This document shows positions 32,765 to 45,077 of a stretch of DNA of 64,000 bases, piece by piece. A program made the position numbers and the translations under genes. A model generated the notes under the pieces. That model worked only from the letters and a program-made list of their open reading frames with translations. It had not been told where the DNA came from and ran no database searches. Source of the DNA: Heterocephalus glaber (lineage: Eukaryota > Chordata > Mammalia > Rodentia > Bathyergidae); contig NW_004624855.1 of assembly GCF_000247695.1 (NCBI RefSeq), forward strand, positions 2,024,094 through 2,088,093. The letters run 5' to 3'. The first letter of the stretch is position 1, and every line of letters starts with the position of its first letter.

Positions 32765-33850
32765 TATGATAAAAAAATAGGTCAATGTTTAAATTTTTTT
32801 AGATTGCTACAATAAAAGACACATTGCCATTAATTCCCTTTTAAATTACTTCCCTTCACTATGAACACACTTACCACATCATTCTTAACACTTTTTAAAG
32901 TAGCTCTGGAAGACTTCTTTCATGAGTATCTTTAGTTGCTCTGTTGTGGCTGCTTTGATGTCCTGAATAAATTCAAAATGTTTATCTTTCATAGTCATTT
33001 TGACTTTGGGGAAGAGCCAGAAGTTGCACAATGCCAGATCCAGAGAATAAGTTGGATGAGGACATACCCTAATGTTTTTATTTGATTTTTAATCTATTTA
33101 GTGTAGGGAACAGGGGAAGGGGACGTTACCAGAACCTCTGCAGTAAGTCCCAGTCTCCTGCGAGCCACGGCAGCATACGGCGAATTACAGGAAAGGTAGA
33201 AATGAGACTGAGAAGAAGCTGAGCTTTGGGTCTGATCAGTGCTGCTCTCTGGGCGGCAAAGACTAGAAGCCCTAGCTTGCAGCACCTTTTATTTAGTACA
33301 TCCGAAGAAACAAATGTAACAAATGAATATGTAGATTTCAGTATCACATTGGGATGAACAAGGTGTAACAAAAGACTGGGTGGGGGCAGCAGAAATCTAA
33401 GAACAATGAGGAACTATCCAGATGAAGATTTAGTTCCTCCCAGGAACTACACAGATGAAGATTTGGTTCCTCCCAGGGTGTCTCTTGCAGGTGTGGTCTT
33501 GTCCTGGAGCATTACAGCATCAGGGGATCATTGAGATCTCCCTTGTGACCTGAGGCCAAAATGGAATTATGTCTTGGAGTGTTATAGCTGGCCTGTAGGC
33601 AGGAGAACTAGGCCTACTCAAATGATTTTTCCCTAGAATTATGTAGCATTGCTCCCAACAATTTAGGACATCAGGGCAGTCACAAAAAGATAGCCATGTA
33701 AGAAGACTTCCAGAACAGCTCCAGAAAGTGGCAAGAATGATAGGATAAATGTTTTCAAATAAGGAAGGATATCTTGAGGAAGATTAACCTCAATGTGTCT
33801 TTCACTTTAATACATTTTAATTTTTTTTATTTAAACATTGACTATATTTT
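32765..33850. mobile_element. Mariner-derived fold-back element, copy B, split by an LTR
   Basis: The left arm (32,765-33,095) encodes on the - strand a decayed mariner transposase C terminus: a proline/tyrosine-rich P-x2-YSLDLA-type block, a WLFPK-type block, and a block ending with an FQ-x2-F-like motif. The right arm (33,667-33,850) is an inverted partial copy, with agacttccagaacagctccag opposite gctctggaagacttctttcatg. The 559-bp solo LTR lies between the arms with the perfect target duplication atttag. Copy A at 6,133 has the same layout in reverse orientation. Confidence 0.7.
33102..33660 (-). mobile_element. Solo ERVK-like LTR, copy 2 (559 bp)
   Basis: It has the same length and ends as copy 1 at 1,370 and differs from it at only a small number of positions. 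A perfect 6-bp target duplication, atttag, lies at 33,096-33,101 and 33,661-33,666. The - strand polyadenylation signal is at 33,288-33,293. The U3 direct repeat is conserved (33,420-33,444 and 33,453-33,477). It inserted into an older mariner-derived element. Confidence 0.93.
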
Positions 33851-33854
33851 TTTT

Positions 33855-35120
33855 ATCACATTTCAGTAGTTTTGAGTAGTCATTCTTCCATGGTATGGAT
33901 ATCCCACATCTTGTTTATTCATTCATCTAGTGAGAGATATTGAAACTTTTCAGCCTTCATCTAATTTTCCTTCCACTTTACCTCTATTCCCAGTGTTCCA
34001 TTCAGGGAGAAGTGTGTTCATAACAAAGGCTTAGAGGAAGCAGCAGGATAGCTGCCTTCGTGCAAACTGGCTAAGGTGGCTGGTTGTGAGAAAATGCAAC
34101 AACTGTTTTGAATTCACTGTGTAGGTTGACTTTTGGAAAAATGAGAATTCTCTCAGATCTAAACCTGGAGAAATGGGGACATCAGTTTGTGACTTCCATC
34201 TCATAGGGCTAATTTATCTCTTAGCCACCGTATGTACAAATGTCAGTGCTGCCTCCTGATGAGTCCACTTCTTATCTCTCAATTATTTATCTCCCCACTG
34301 ATTTCATTAACTCACTGAAGCTCTTGGAAATTCCCCAAATCTTGCTTCAAACTCTTTCTCTTGGCGTCTGCCATGTGTGGGCTGCTGGGAACAGGGAGGG
34401 CCAGCAGACACCATCAGGAGGCCTGGTCAGCCTGCTCTGGCTGGCTACCAAAAGAAGTGAATTCCAGCACAGGTTCTCTTACAGGGTTGAGTCCTGAGAT
34501 CGCATCCACAGGTAATCTGGGGAGTTTGCTCTAGCAGCTACAGTATCAGCATCTCTCCCATCCGTGGGTACTGCTCCTGCGAAGGAGCATCAGTGGAGCA
34601 GTTCTTCTCAGGTTTTCAAAGCAGCCTTGTGTGAATGAGAAAAGCAATCTTTGATTCACTGAAGATCTCTGACTCTCTACACAAAGCCTAATTACTCTCA
34701 ATGGTGGCAGTCACTGCTGTGGACAGCGTGCCTCTGGTTGATTTCTTGTGGCCCTTTGAGACCATGTGGAGGGGACCAGGTGCCAGCCAGTTCTTAATGT
34801 CCTGGCTGTCTTTACCCAAGGTCTGTGCTCTGGAACAAAGGTGAGGGTCCATGCTGCTTCACTTGTGGTCCAGCCTAGGTCAGCTTAGGAGGAGGAGCCT
34901 TTTTTCTTCCCAAAAGGCCTTAGCAGTCCTTGGAAGGCTGCTCGCTCTACACCCTGGTGAGGGGAGCAACTTTTTCCTGCAGACTGAAATTCCCTGGGTT
35001 CTTTATGTTCCAAAGACACATTCATTTCCTTCTGTCTAAATAATATGCCACGACATTATCTGGCCACTTTACTATGTGGGCTGAAAGCTGACTGTGCTCA
35101 CATGTTGTATAGGGCTGGTG
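33855..35120. other. Presumed intron, nothing recognised
   Basis: Short open frames lack domains and splice sites that would support exons. Confidence 0.35.
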
Positions 35121-35124
35121 TTTT

Positions 35125-35800
35125 TGTTTTTCTTTTGATAGCTTTTGGGGATATGATTTACATACCATGAAATTCACTCATTTAAAGTGTATAGTTCAGT
35201 GCTTTTTAGTATATTCACAGCTGTGCAATTACCATCACTATCTATATTTAAATGTTTTCATCACCTCAAAAAGAAACTTCAACCAGTCACAGTGGTACAC
35301 ACCTGTAATCCCAAGGCTGAGGCAAGGGGACTGAAAGTTTGATCCCAGTTTGGGCAACTTAGCAAGACATTATCTCAAAATAAAAAACAAAAAAGGGCTG
35401 GGGCTGTAGCTCAGTGTGATGATCCTCAGTTCAGTCTCCAGTATTATGAAAGAAAGCAAACTGGTATCATACTCAGTCACTCCCATCCCCTCCCACCTTC
35501 CAGTCCTGGACAACCACCAGCCTACTTCCTGACTCTAAATTTGCCTATTCTGAGCATTTCATATATATATGGTCTTATGTGACTGATTGTTTTCATGTAA
35601 CATGTATTTGAAGTTCACTTATATTGTAGCATGGATTAGTAATTCATTCCTTTTTTGTGGCTGAAGACTATTCCACTTTAAAATCTACCACACTGTTTAT
35701 TTCTGCATCAGTTGAGAACTTTGGACTGTTTGTACAAAAGTTTTTGTGAGCACATATGCTTCATTTTTCTTGGGTAGGTCCTCAGGAATGGGGTTTGGAG
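35125..35800 (-). mobile_element. L1 3' UTR fragment with a SINE dimer insertion
   Basis: Pieces include ccatgaaattcactcatttaaag, gtatattcacagctgtgcaa, cctattctgagcatttcatat and tggctgaagactattccac, the reverse complement of an L1ME-like 3' UTR. A + strand B1-dID dimer lies at 35,283-35,450. Confidence 0.75.
35283..35450 (+). repeat. B1-dID dimeric SINE
   Basis: The B1 half (ccagtcacagtggtacacacc...cattatctcaaaat) is joined to a shortened ID half (gggctggggctgtagctcagtg...gttcagtctccagtatt). Confidence 0.8.
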
Positions 35801-36949
35801 TCATGTGTTAACTCACATATCTGAGGAACTGGAGCCAATATGTTTCATTCACTTCCCAAACCCAAGTCCCCTTCTTACTCAGATCCATGTCAAAATGTAG
35901 AATTAATGAAGGAGATGTTTATGAGTAGATACCTCAGAAAGGGATGAAACTGCTCTGAGAAGCGCTGTTGGTTCAACCAGTGGCAGTCATGATAAGGGCT
36001 TATCACAGGGAGCCAGGGCCCACCTAGGCCTGGTGTCTGATGGTGACATCAGCTATTTCCATACCAGGGTACCAAGCTCAGACTGGCGGGAAGTCTGCTG
36101 GGTGGGTTGTATAGCTCGAGGCTGATTCTCAGCAGTGTGAGAGCACTGGTTCTGTGAGTTTGGGCCTGGGACTTGCAGGGCCTCCACCCACCCAGGGTCA
36201 GCTCTCTTAGAAATGAGAAGATCCCATGATCATAAGGATCTGCAGCCAGAACACACTTGGCCTTAGTAGTGAGCCCACTTTTGGTTTTCTCATTTGGGTC
36301 AGTATTTACTGATCTTTGAGAATTAGATTGCTATTTAAGCTTAGATCCAAGAATTAAAGGAGTAAGTCCTAAGTCGCCTTAGCAAACCTAAGGACTTGCT
36401 AAATCATGCTGCTTTCCATGAGGACAAAATGAAATGGTACCTTGAGGTATTGTGAGAATTCATTTTCCTCCTTTATTCAGTCTTTAGTTATTTCGTATGG
36501 TGAACAGAGGAGTGATAGAGATGTAAAGAACAAAACCACAAAAGAGAATCGTCAATGACACCCAGGAGGGGCTCCATAATGTTATTTGAGTGAATGGAGT
36601 GTGTGTGTGTGTGTGTGTGTGTGTATACATATGTGTCATTTTATCCTTTCTTAATGTTTCTAATCAGCAATCTTATTTTATGCTCTGAATAGTTTTGTGA
36701 GTTAGTTTGATGGAAATGGTAGAAGAGAAAAGCAATGCTCAAAGAATTTGTTAGTGGCAAAATAAGAAAAGAGAACTTCCCTGAGCTTTTATTTCCTTAG
36801 CTGTAAAATGGGTACAGTAACAAACCACAGAGCTTTTACAGTATCCAGTGATGTAAATGAACATGCTATGTATCTGAAAAATGTAGCGTAAAATTCAAGT
36901 TCTCTTTTAACTTAAATATATTAAGCAAATAGTAAATAATCTTGATGTC
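35801..36949. other. Presumed intron with a (GT)n tract and MIR-like patch
   Basis: A (GT)n run lies at 36,599-36,624. A reverse MIR-like patch (ccttagctgtaaaatgggtacagtaac) is near 36,797. No exon is seen. Confidence 0.5.
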
Positions 36950-37735
36950 ATAATTGGAAAACATAGAGAAGCATAAAGAAGAAAATGAATAATTCCTATC
37001 ATCTTATTATTGCAAAATATCCACCAGGAGTATTCATTTTGTTCAACGATTTTGAAAAGCAATTTGTTAATATGCAGTAAAGTTGGAGGTGTGTATGTCA
37101 GAATGATGCAACAATTCCAATCCCAGAGCTCATTACTACATTGTCCATTATCAGGAAAAAAAAAATAGAAATAAGGTCAATGTCCATCCATGTGTGAATA
37201 GACTTTTTTGTGTGTTTGGCACTTGGAATTAGGTACAAGACCATCACACTGAGCTGTATCTTCAGCCCTTTTTAATTTTGAGACAGGGTTTTGCTAAGTC
37301 ATTAATTACACAGGCTGGCCTTGAACTTGTGATCCTCTTACTTCAACCTCCCAGAGTGCTGGGATTACAGGTGTATGCCACTACACCTGCTGAGAATACA
37401 TTAATTTTCGATACAGTCACACAAAAGAATGTCACAATTAAAATGACTGGACCTTAATATTTAAAATTTCATAAACATAGCATTGAGTTTAGAAAGAAAA
37501 TTACAGAAGGACAGAAACGCTATAAATTATATATTTGTGAATATAGTAAAAAAGTAAAACAGTTGGAAACATCCTCAGATTGGGGCATAGTTTCAATATG
37601 TATAACAATTTTTTTTTAAAGAAGCAAATATGACTGAATAAGCATGCAAACATGGCAAAACACGTATGTTTTCCACAGTTAAAATATTTCAGATATTAAA
37701 AAAGAAAATATTTTGATAATTTACCATGCACAAAG
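36950..37735 (+). mobile_element. Probable L1 3' fragment with a SINE insertion
   Basis: Phrases such as caatgtccatccatgtgtgaatag and tggaccttaatatttaaaatttc follow the order of a sense-orientation L1 3' region. A reverse B1-dID dimer is inserted. Confidence 0.5.
37205..37393 (-). repeat. B1-dID dimeric SINE
   Basis: The reverse dID half (gcacttggaattaggtacaag...tgagctgtatcttcagccc) is joined to a reverse B1 half (gagacagggttttgc...gtatgccactacacctgc). Confidence 0.78.
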
Positions 37736-38076
37736 CACTTCCTTTTACTTTTTTTTTGTCTTGCAAAAGTCAACTCATACCATACATATTTTTGATGACT
37801 TTATTATAAACATCTTTTTTTTTGCTACTAAATAAATTTTCTTACTATTCCTTTTCTTGACTCTCCTGTCTTTCTGTTCCAACTTTGTTACATTTTTTTA
37901 AGGAAAATTTTTAGAAGCAAAATTGCTGGAGCTTTCTTTTAAATTTTTATAATTATTTTCTATTCATTTATAATTATTAATGCATTCATAATCTATTTGA
38001 CACTGAAGGAGTTTATACCTTAAAAGTATAGGTAGAATTAGAATGTGGTTTGGTTAAGACAACACACAAAATTCAT

Positions 38077-38162
38077 TGGCCGGGGATTTAGTTCAGTGGC
38101 ACCGAGCCTGCCTGGCAAGTGCAACGTCTTGAGTTTGATTCCCGGTACCAAAAAAAAACCCA
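38077..38162 (+). repeat. ID-type SINE
   Basis: It contains ggccggggatttagttcagtgg and gagtttgattcccggtacc plus an A tail, the young lineage. Confidence 0.9.
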
Positions 38163-38164
38163 TT

Positions 38165-38480
38165 TCAAGATCCCCCAGTTTTAGAACGTGCAACCATTTA
38201 TTAGACAAACGACTCCTATTCCCACTGCAGCAGCCTGGTCAGCCTCTGGCCCCTGGCTCCCTTCAGTGTCCTGTGTCCCGGGACTGAGGGCCTTCAGAGG
38301 GCAGCGTCGGGCTTTGCCCAGCGCTCTGTCCGCAGACTCACGCTTGCTCTGGGGCTTGGATCCTCCGGCTAAGGAGACAGCTACTTCCCTACCCTTGTGG
38401 GCATCTGTCGCCTAAACAACAACAAAAAAAAATTCTAAACTTCACCTGCTCCCCCCCGCCCCCCCCCCAAAAAACCTCTC
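38165..38480. other. GC-rich patch, possible retroposed mRNA end, and a poly(C) run
   Basis: A GC-rich, CpG-containing block (38,215-38,410) stands out from the AT-rich intron. On the - strand its end carries AATAAA-type sequence (tttatt near 38,199), which could mark a retroposed 3' UTR, but no parent gene is recognisable. A C-rich run lies at about 38,450-38,468. Confidence 0.3.
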
Positions 38481-38682
38481 CCGTGGTAGGTACTGAAGGG
38501 CGATGGCCTTCTACGGGTCAAGAGTGTGTCTGTCTCCCATTTCTCAGCTGGAAAAGTAAGTCCCAGGACTGTCCGGGTGGCCACCTTGGTAGCTTCCCTC
38601 CCCTCCGGGAGTACATGGGCCCGAGTGAGCTTTCACAGGGCCAGGGCACTGGCCTGCTTCCCTTTTCTCCTTGGATCTTATT

Positions 38683-39000
38683 AAGGTGTAGAGCTAAATC
38701 TTCCCCCAAAGTCTCACGATCAGAGGTGGGGCTTGAAGGTGACTGGCTCACCGGGGCGCTAGACTCAAGTGCGTTCTTCCATTATGAGTTCCCAGCTAAG
38801 GCGAGGCCTGGCTGGAGGTGGTCACTGGCCATAAGGCCCGGAAGCGGGTGTTCTTGACCTCCGCTCCTTCCTTTCTCTTGTTCCTGGCTGCCATGAGCTA
38901 AAGCAGCTGTTCTCTACCATGACCGTCCACTGTGCTGTTTCTGCCTAACAGACTGTAAGAGCAGAAGGAAGCCCTTTCTAAGCTTAAACATTGTGAAAGA
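38683..39000 (+). mobile_element. MaLR-like LTR fragment
   Basis: The start (aggtgtagagctaaatcttcccccaaagtctcacgatcag) parallels the LTR at 2,200. Ctggctgccatgagc occurs in the matching place. It is diverged and its ends are unclear. Confidence 0.55.
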
Positions 39001-39187
39001 AATCAGTTCTTTCTTCATAATAAATTAAAGCTCGAGTAGGCTAAAAATCAAAGCAGGCAAACTGGAAAAAAGAAAAAGGCCACTTAAATGAAATAGGCAA
39101 GATGTTATTCTATTTAATACATAAAGAGCTCATGCAAATCAATGCGCAAGAGATAAATGAGCAATGGATAAAATAGAGAATTCATGA

Positions 39188-39305
39188 GCAGGACATGGCA
39201 GCACACACCAGTAATCCCAGCACTCAGGAGACTGAGGCAGGAGGATCGCAGTGAGTTCAAGGCCAGCCTGGGCCACATAGGAAAACCCTGTCCCCAAAAA
39301 GGAAC
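39188..39305 (+). repeat. B1-type SINE
   Basis: It has gcaggacatggcagcacacacc, gagttcaaggccagcctgg and ccctgtccccaaaaagg. Confidence 0.87.
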
Positions 39306-39449
39306 AGAGAATTCATGAGGTGAAAAGCAATAGTTTAATAGGTTTTAGAAATACATAGCCTCATAGCCATCCCTCCAATATGCAATTTAAAACAATAAGA
39401 CACACCTTGGGAAAAATGAAGAATTTAGTTGTTTTTTTTGTTGTTGTTG

Positions 39450-39535
39450 GTTTGTTTTTCCAGTATCAGGGATCGAATTCAGGACCTTGTGCTTTCGAGA
39501 CAGGTGCAGCGCCACTGAGCTAAATCCCCAGCCCT
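39450..39535 (-). repeat. ID-type SINE
   Basis: It runs from cagtatcagggatcgaattcag to gagctaaatccccagccc. Confidence 0.85.
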
Positions 39536-39559
39536 GAAGAATTTAGTTTTGTTTTAAAA

Positions 39560-39945
39560 TGAGAATTTTTATTGCTGACAAATGTGGCAAATTGGGCATT
39601 TAAGTATATTGCTGGTAAGAATGTAAATAGTTAACACACATTTTGGAAAGGAATTTGGCAATATTCACCAGATACCTTAACTATTTGTTCCTGGAATCCA
39701 GAAATCCAGGAATTTATCTGTACTAGGGAATTTATTCTAAAGCAATAATTGCAAATTTAGAAAGCAAAACTTTAGGCTTAGAGTTAATCACTGCATTATT
39801 CTTTAAAAGAAGCTCAAATATATAATAATAAAGCAATAAAGTAATAATTATATTTAATATAACTCCTGGATATTTATGTTGTTATATGGGAATGAAATAT
39901 ACTCTCAAGCTAATGATTTTTAAAAGGGCATTAAAAATTGATTTA
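39560..39945 (+). mobile_element. L1-like fragment
   Basis: Phrases such as tgctggtaagaatgtaaatag and ttggaaaggaatttggcaat follow the order of a sense-orientation L1 3' region. Confidence 0.5.
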
Positions 39946-39946
39946 A

Positions 39947-40128
39947 CAGGATGGCCTTGGTGGCACATGCCTGTAATTCCAGCTGCTCAGGAGGCTGAGG
40001 CAGGAGGATTGCAAGTTCAAGCCCAGGCCAGGCAACATTGAGAACCTGTCTCAAAATTTACAAATAAGAGCTGGGGATGTAGCTCAGTGCAAAGCCCCTG
40101 GGTTCAATCCATAGTACACACACAAAAA
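39947..40128 (+). repeat. B1-dID dimeric SINE
   Basis: A B1 half (ggatggccttggtggcacatgc...gtctcaaaat) is joined to a shortened ID half (gctggggatgtagctcagtgc...gttcaatccatagtac). Confidence 0.85.
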
Positions 40129-40371
40129 ATTGATTTAACATGAAATCACAACTGTAATATTTAAAAATAAAAAAGCCTCTGCAGTGGTTTTTCTAGCAAA
40201 GAGAAAAAAGTATTGAGTATTCACTAAAGACAGTTAGCAATAATTGTGCCTTGGATAAACCTCATTGGCTACAATACTGGCACTGTGCAAAGCTTCTTCA
40301 CTAATGACTAGAAGAATATAAGTCAATATGTTGGCAGTGGTTGACCTCGATGGTAAAATTTCTTCTTCTTT

Positions 40372-40522
40372 TGTTTTATTTTTTGAGACAAGGTCTTGCT
40401 ATGTAGTTCAGTCTGGCATCAAACTCTCTGTGTAGTCTAGGCTGGCCTCAGACTTGTGGTAATCCTCCTGCTTCAGCCTCCCCCTTGCTGGTCTTACATG
40501 CGTGTGCCACCATACTTAACTA
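40372..40522 (-). repeat. B1-type SINE
   Basis: It runs from tttgagacaaggtcttgctatg to cgtgtgccaccatacttaac. Confidence 0.83.
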
Positions 40523-40524
40523 GA

Positions 40525-41407
40525 TAATAAAATTTCTGCATTTTAGAACTTTATAACTTTTTCTAGTGAATGTAAATTACTGTTATGAGGGAGAAAATTA
40601 CCTTTCAAAGAATTCATGACTTTGGGTAAATGACTTGCATGGTATAATTTTCCTTTGCTTTTACCAGATTTGTATTTTAATAGAAGATTCTGTGTTAATA
40701 AAAAAAAAAAAGAAAAGAATCAGCTCTGTGTTCCTCAACCAACATCTGAGCTCCTCTGCTGGGTTTTAAGTAGATAATTTGCTTTCATTTTAGTTATTTT
40801 CATGTCAGTTTGATGTTAGCAAGAAGACTGACTCTTGATGGTGTTTACAATGTGATGCTTCAGAGAGCAATCGTGTGGAATTATCTGTGTGGTTTCTGCA
40901 AGGGTAATAAACTGAGAGGTCCTCGGCTCTGTGCTTGCTGTAATGGACTTTTGTAACTTTTGTAGTGGTTTTGAAAATTTGGAATATGGAAACTGAATTG
41001 TATTAGGTCATCTAGAAATTCAGAGACTCAACTTTTATTAAGCATCTGTCTATTCTGTAGTGGTGGAAGGTGTGGGAGTTCATCGAGAGTTGGATGTATT
41101 TCTCAGTAAGTGCTGTAGCTCTTTGGACATAGACCTTACCTTACCCTCTTCAATCCTAGAGAGTCTCTGTACAAATCTGAAATTTAATGCAATGCCATGT
41201 AGAAAGCTCTAATTTAAATGTGAATCAGTGGATTTTTAACTTAATGAATGAATAGGGAGCTTTAAAGACAGACCACCTAATGAATGAATAAATTTATCAA
41301 TGGATAAATGAATGTATGTGTGAATTAAAGACCCTCCCCGGGATTCTACTTAGAAACTGATAAAACATCACTGCTTCACCCAGCATCTTTACAAGTGAGA
41401 TAAGAAA

Positions 41408-41453
<46 letters not shown>

Positions 41454-42140
41454 CCCTGGTTTATGTTTCATCACTGCTGTCATTAATGAAACTTCTTGAG
41501 GAATAGCCAGCCCACAATGACCCCAAAAGCACTCTTCACATATGAGTGCTTCAGTGCTCTGTGGCTATATTTCAGAGCTGTCTAGAAACAAGGGTACTGT
41601 AAGTCAACTTATTTTGGGTGCTCACAGCCAGCAATTCTGCCTTCAATAAATGATTCATGTTAGAAAAGCACTAGAGTGCATTTGATGTCTAAGAAGTCTT
41701 GCTTCAGGTCCATTACGTCTGAATCAAGTCAGGGAAATTGCCTGGGTTCATTTGGCATCCCTGTATGAAAATCAAAGAAAAAAAAAGGAAAATCTAGCCA
41801 TATTGATCCCCCACAGTCCCCGCACTCCTTAAAAGAAAATAAAGATCAGCAATGACAAAAGTATCCAAGAACTCAAGGGTCAAGGGCACTGCAGCAGCAG
41901 AGAGGAGGAGAGAAGAGTACCCAGCTATTGATGCCTGACACACAGGAGGAAAATAAAGGCCACTTACTTATTTCCCCCAAAACTAGCTCATCTGAGCACT
42001 CCATGGAAATGAGTTCCTGTACCCATGAAGGATGGCTCCTATGCAGTGCTTCTGATCTCTGCTGGTGCCTAGCCCCCAGGTGTGAAGGTCTGTTAGTGTC
42101 CATGCGCCAAAGCGCTAGGACACGTGGACAAGTGGCCACA
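40525..42140. other. Presumed intron with a (GA)n tract
   Basis: A (GA)n run lies at 41,411-41,451. Nothing else is recognised. Confidence 0.4.
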
Positions 42141-42147
42141 TTTCTGT

Positions 42148-42332
42148 CCCCCGTACTAGGGTTTGAACCCAAGGCTTTTGCACTGAGCTACATCACCAGC
42201 CCTTTTTGAATTTTTTTTTTCTTGGAGACAGTCTCATTCAGTTGCCCAGGCTGGGCTCAAGCTTGTGACCCTCCTGCCTCAGCCTCCCAGAGAGCTGGGA
42301 TTACAGGCATGAGCCACCATGCCCAGCTCTCA
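42148..42332 (-). repeat. B1-dID dimeric SINE
   Basis: The reverse dID half (gtactagggtttgaacccaag...gagctacatcaccagccc) is followed by a reverse B1 half (gagacagtctcattcag...gagccaccatgcccagc). Confidence 0.8.
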
Positions 42333-42469
42333 TTTCCTATTTTCTGAGCCATAGAATGGGGACTGATAACAGAGGCTGAAGCATATGCCCAGTAGAGCCC
42401 CTGGCCATCTCTCCTCAATGGTATCTCCTACCACTTTGTGGGCTCAGTGTCTCTGACAATATTTCTGAC

Positions 42470-42570
42470 TGGCAGGTGAGGAAGCTGGGATTTCTAGAGG
42501 TCTAGTGACCAGACTGGTAGGACACACACAGCTGGTCATGAGTCAAACTCCGATGCCCTGACTCTAAATA
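42470..42570 (+). repeat. MIR-like fragment
   Basis: Gcaggtgaggaagctgggat, then cagctggtcatgagtcaaactc and ctgactctaaata follow the MIR core order. Confidence 0.5.
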
Positions 42571-42574
42571 CTGG

Positions 42575-43835
42575 GCACTCCCTGTCTATACTCATTTATT
42601 CCACCAGATAGTGTCCTGGCTTCTGAGGAGGTCTCTAACCCAGGTGGCTCCTGGCCAGGTGAGATTAGCTCCCAGTCAGCATAACATTTCCTGGTGGGCC
42701 TGGGCACAGAACTAGCTGTTTGTAGGACTCTCTTGATCACATGGTTGGTTACCAGCCTCTGAGCTCTGGTTACTCTCCCTTCACATCTTCTATACTTTCG
42801 GAGATAGCTTATCTCTGAGGCTGGGGGCCTCCCCTGATATCTGTGGTTGGTGATTTCTGTTGGTTTCGAGCCTGCTTATGTGGCCAAAGATGGTGGCTTA
42901 TCCTGTGTGAAATGGCAGTGGCCCTTCCTGATGGAGCAGCTGAGCCAGACCGAAGAGGTGGTCGGCCACCTTGAGTGGAGAGGAGCTGTACAGTTGTAGC
43001 AGCTTTCCTGGGTAAATGATGCCAGAGAATGGCTTGGCTGTCCCTGTCTGGTGGTTACATGATCACCCCTGTGGTCTCCTGGCCCATCCACTCATACAGC
43101 AGCAGAATTTGGGGTCATTTGGCCACACAGATGCCTGCCTCAAGGTCATGGAGAACTAAAAAGATTATGGTTGTGCCCCTGTCCCTTGAAGGAAATTTTC
43201 AACAAAGATTTGAAGTTTGCTCTGAGTCTTAATTTTAAAGGCTTTTTAATTTTTGTTGTATTTCTGAAATATTAAAGGTCTAATTTTACTCTAAAACTTA
43301 CTTTTCGAACTCAAGAACTTGTGTGTCTGCCCCAGTAAGCCAGCCAGCCACACACGAGGCAGGCACACCTCCACCTACTGATTGTCTTCCTGTGTCCGTA
43401 GGTGTTGGAAGGGTGTCCTGGTCAACTTGGGGTCAGACTCCTTGAGATCAGGAAAAATAGGTGTATTCAGAAGTTATGAGGATCTGGGTCTCATCAACAC
43501 TAGTTTTTCTTTCCCTTCCACAGGGTAGAAACCAGGCCTATATTGTGCACGCAATTCATTTTCTCAATGGGATGTGTACTGGGGGGCAGTGAACAGTTGT
43601 TACCCCAAGACTGAGGACTTTGAACTCCCTTGTTTGGGGTGGGAATGAGGCGCTAATCCCTTCCCTACAACTCGTGAGTGGGCACGGAGGGTCCTGTGCA
43701 TCACTTCAGCTCAGGGCCAACCTGGAGTTGTGTCGATGCCAGAAGAAAGGGGAGGAGGCTGATGATGAAAGTCTCACTAGAACAAACAAATCCATCATTA
43801 GAGCCAGAAGTGGAGAACTTACTGAGCAAAAATGA
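42575..43835. other. Presumed intron, nothing recognised
   Basis: No repeat or exon could be recognised. Short open frames are not supported. Confidence 0.35.
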
Positions 43836-44300
43836 TGTGAGTTGAGGGTCCCTCACCTGAAATGCTTGGGACCAGAGTGCTCCTGATTTTGCAATATTTG
43901 CATGTACATAATGAGATATCTTAGGGTTATCAAGTCTAAATATGAATTTCACTTATGTTTTGTATATTCTTGTACATATAGCCTCAAGGTAATTTTATGC
44001 TTTTTTAAAAAAATGGTAATGGGGCTCAAATTAAGAACTTTCACAAGTCCCCAGCCTGAACACCCTTTTAATTTTGAGACAGAGTCTTACTAGGTTCCCC
44101 GGGCTGGGCTCAAATTTGTGATCTTCCTGCCTCCCTGTAGGGATTACAAGTGTGCACCACCACATCTGGCTTTATGCAACGTTTTGGCTTTAAATTTTGT
44201 GCAGGAAACAGTTTCAAGGAATAGAATTTTCCACTTAGGGCATTACCTTGGTACTTTAAATGTTTTGGATTTGGAATTTTCAGATGAGGGATGCTTCATC
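43836..44300 (+). mobile_element. Old Tigger/MER-type DNA transposon, second copy, split by a SINE
   Basis: Ggtccctcacctgaaatgcttgggaccag and tttgcatgtacataatgagatatctta match the left part of the copy at 19,590. The right end, ttttggatttggaattttcagatgagggatgc, forms the inverted counterpart. A reverse SINE lies at about 44,010-44,172. Confidence 0.7.
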
Positions 44301-44439
44301 TGGAGGTGGGAGGAAGAGATAGCCGGCATGGGGAGGGAAGGCGGGGGCTTGATTAAGGAGGTACTCTGTGAGGCCGTGGTTCAGGCCCTGTCTGTGCATT
44401 GGTGTGTTTAGTCCCGGGACCAAGGATTAGAAACTCCTT

Positions 44440-44515
44440 GGAACAGTTGTACAAACTGAGGCTCAGCAGTGATCAGCTGCTTGCCCAAGGTCACTGAGGT
44501 AGCAAAGGGGGCTTG
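44440..44515 (+). repeat. MIR fragment
   Basis: Acaaactgaggctcagcag followed by cttgcccaaggtcactgag is the MIR core. Confidence 0.7.
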
Positions 44516-45077
44516 CTCTCCACAAATGCTCTCCCTCTCCAGCTCCAGTAAGGAGCACAGGAGTGACCTTGGGTGGGGCTACCGGTCCCACCCCCATTGC
44601 CATGGTGAGTAGAGGGGGTGCTTTCTACAGCCAATCAAGCCATCTCTTTTTGTTTTTGCCACCAGCTGGTGATGCAATGGTCCTCACTCCTGCCTTTGAG
44701 GCCCAGAGGGGTCCTCTGCTCCCCAAAGGAATAGCTCCCTGTCCACTGCCTCTGCCTCCAGGTACTTCCAGACTTCTTGGGTTTGCGACCCAACTCACAG
44801 CCATAGAAGTATGGTATCTGTCATGGTGATGAAGATCATAGCAACAACTTCAGTTCAACACACATCCAGCTCTCCTTTCTTAGCCGGAAGCATTATAATA
44901 TTAATCAGAATATTCTAATTTAAAGCAGAAATGTGGCAGCCTATTACCCTTTTGAAAAATTAATTTTCCTATTTCATTTTGGTTTTTGATTTTACGGTAT
45001 TGTAGTTTTTATTAAGCCTGGAGAAAAAGTTTTCAGAAACTTACTTAGACTAAACATACTTTAAAAATATACCTGCC
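44516..45077. other. Presumed intron, nothing recognised
   Basis: The short open frame at 44,563-44,829 has no domain. Confidence 0.35.

Noticed and set aside
41411..41451. Possible CRISPR-like or tandem array
   Set aside because: It is a simple (GA)n microsatellite with no spacers. The genome is mammalian and no CRISPR array is expected.
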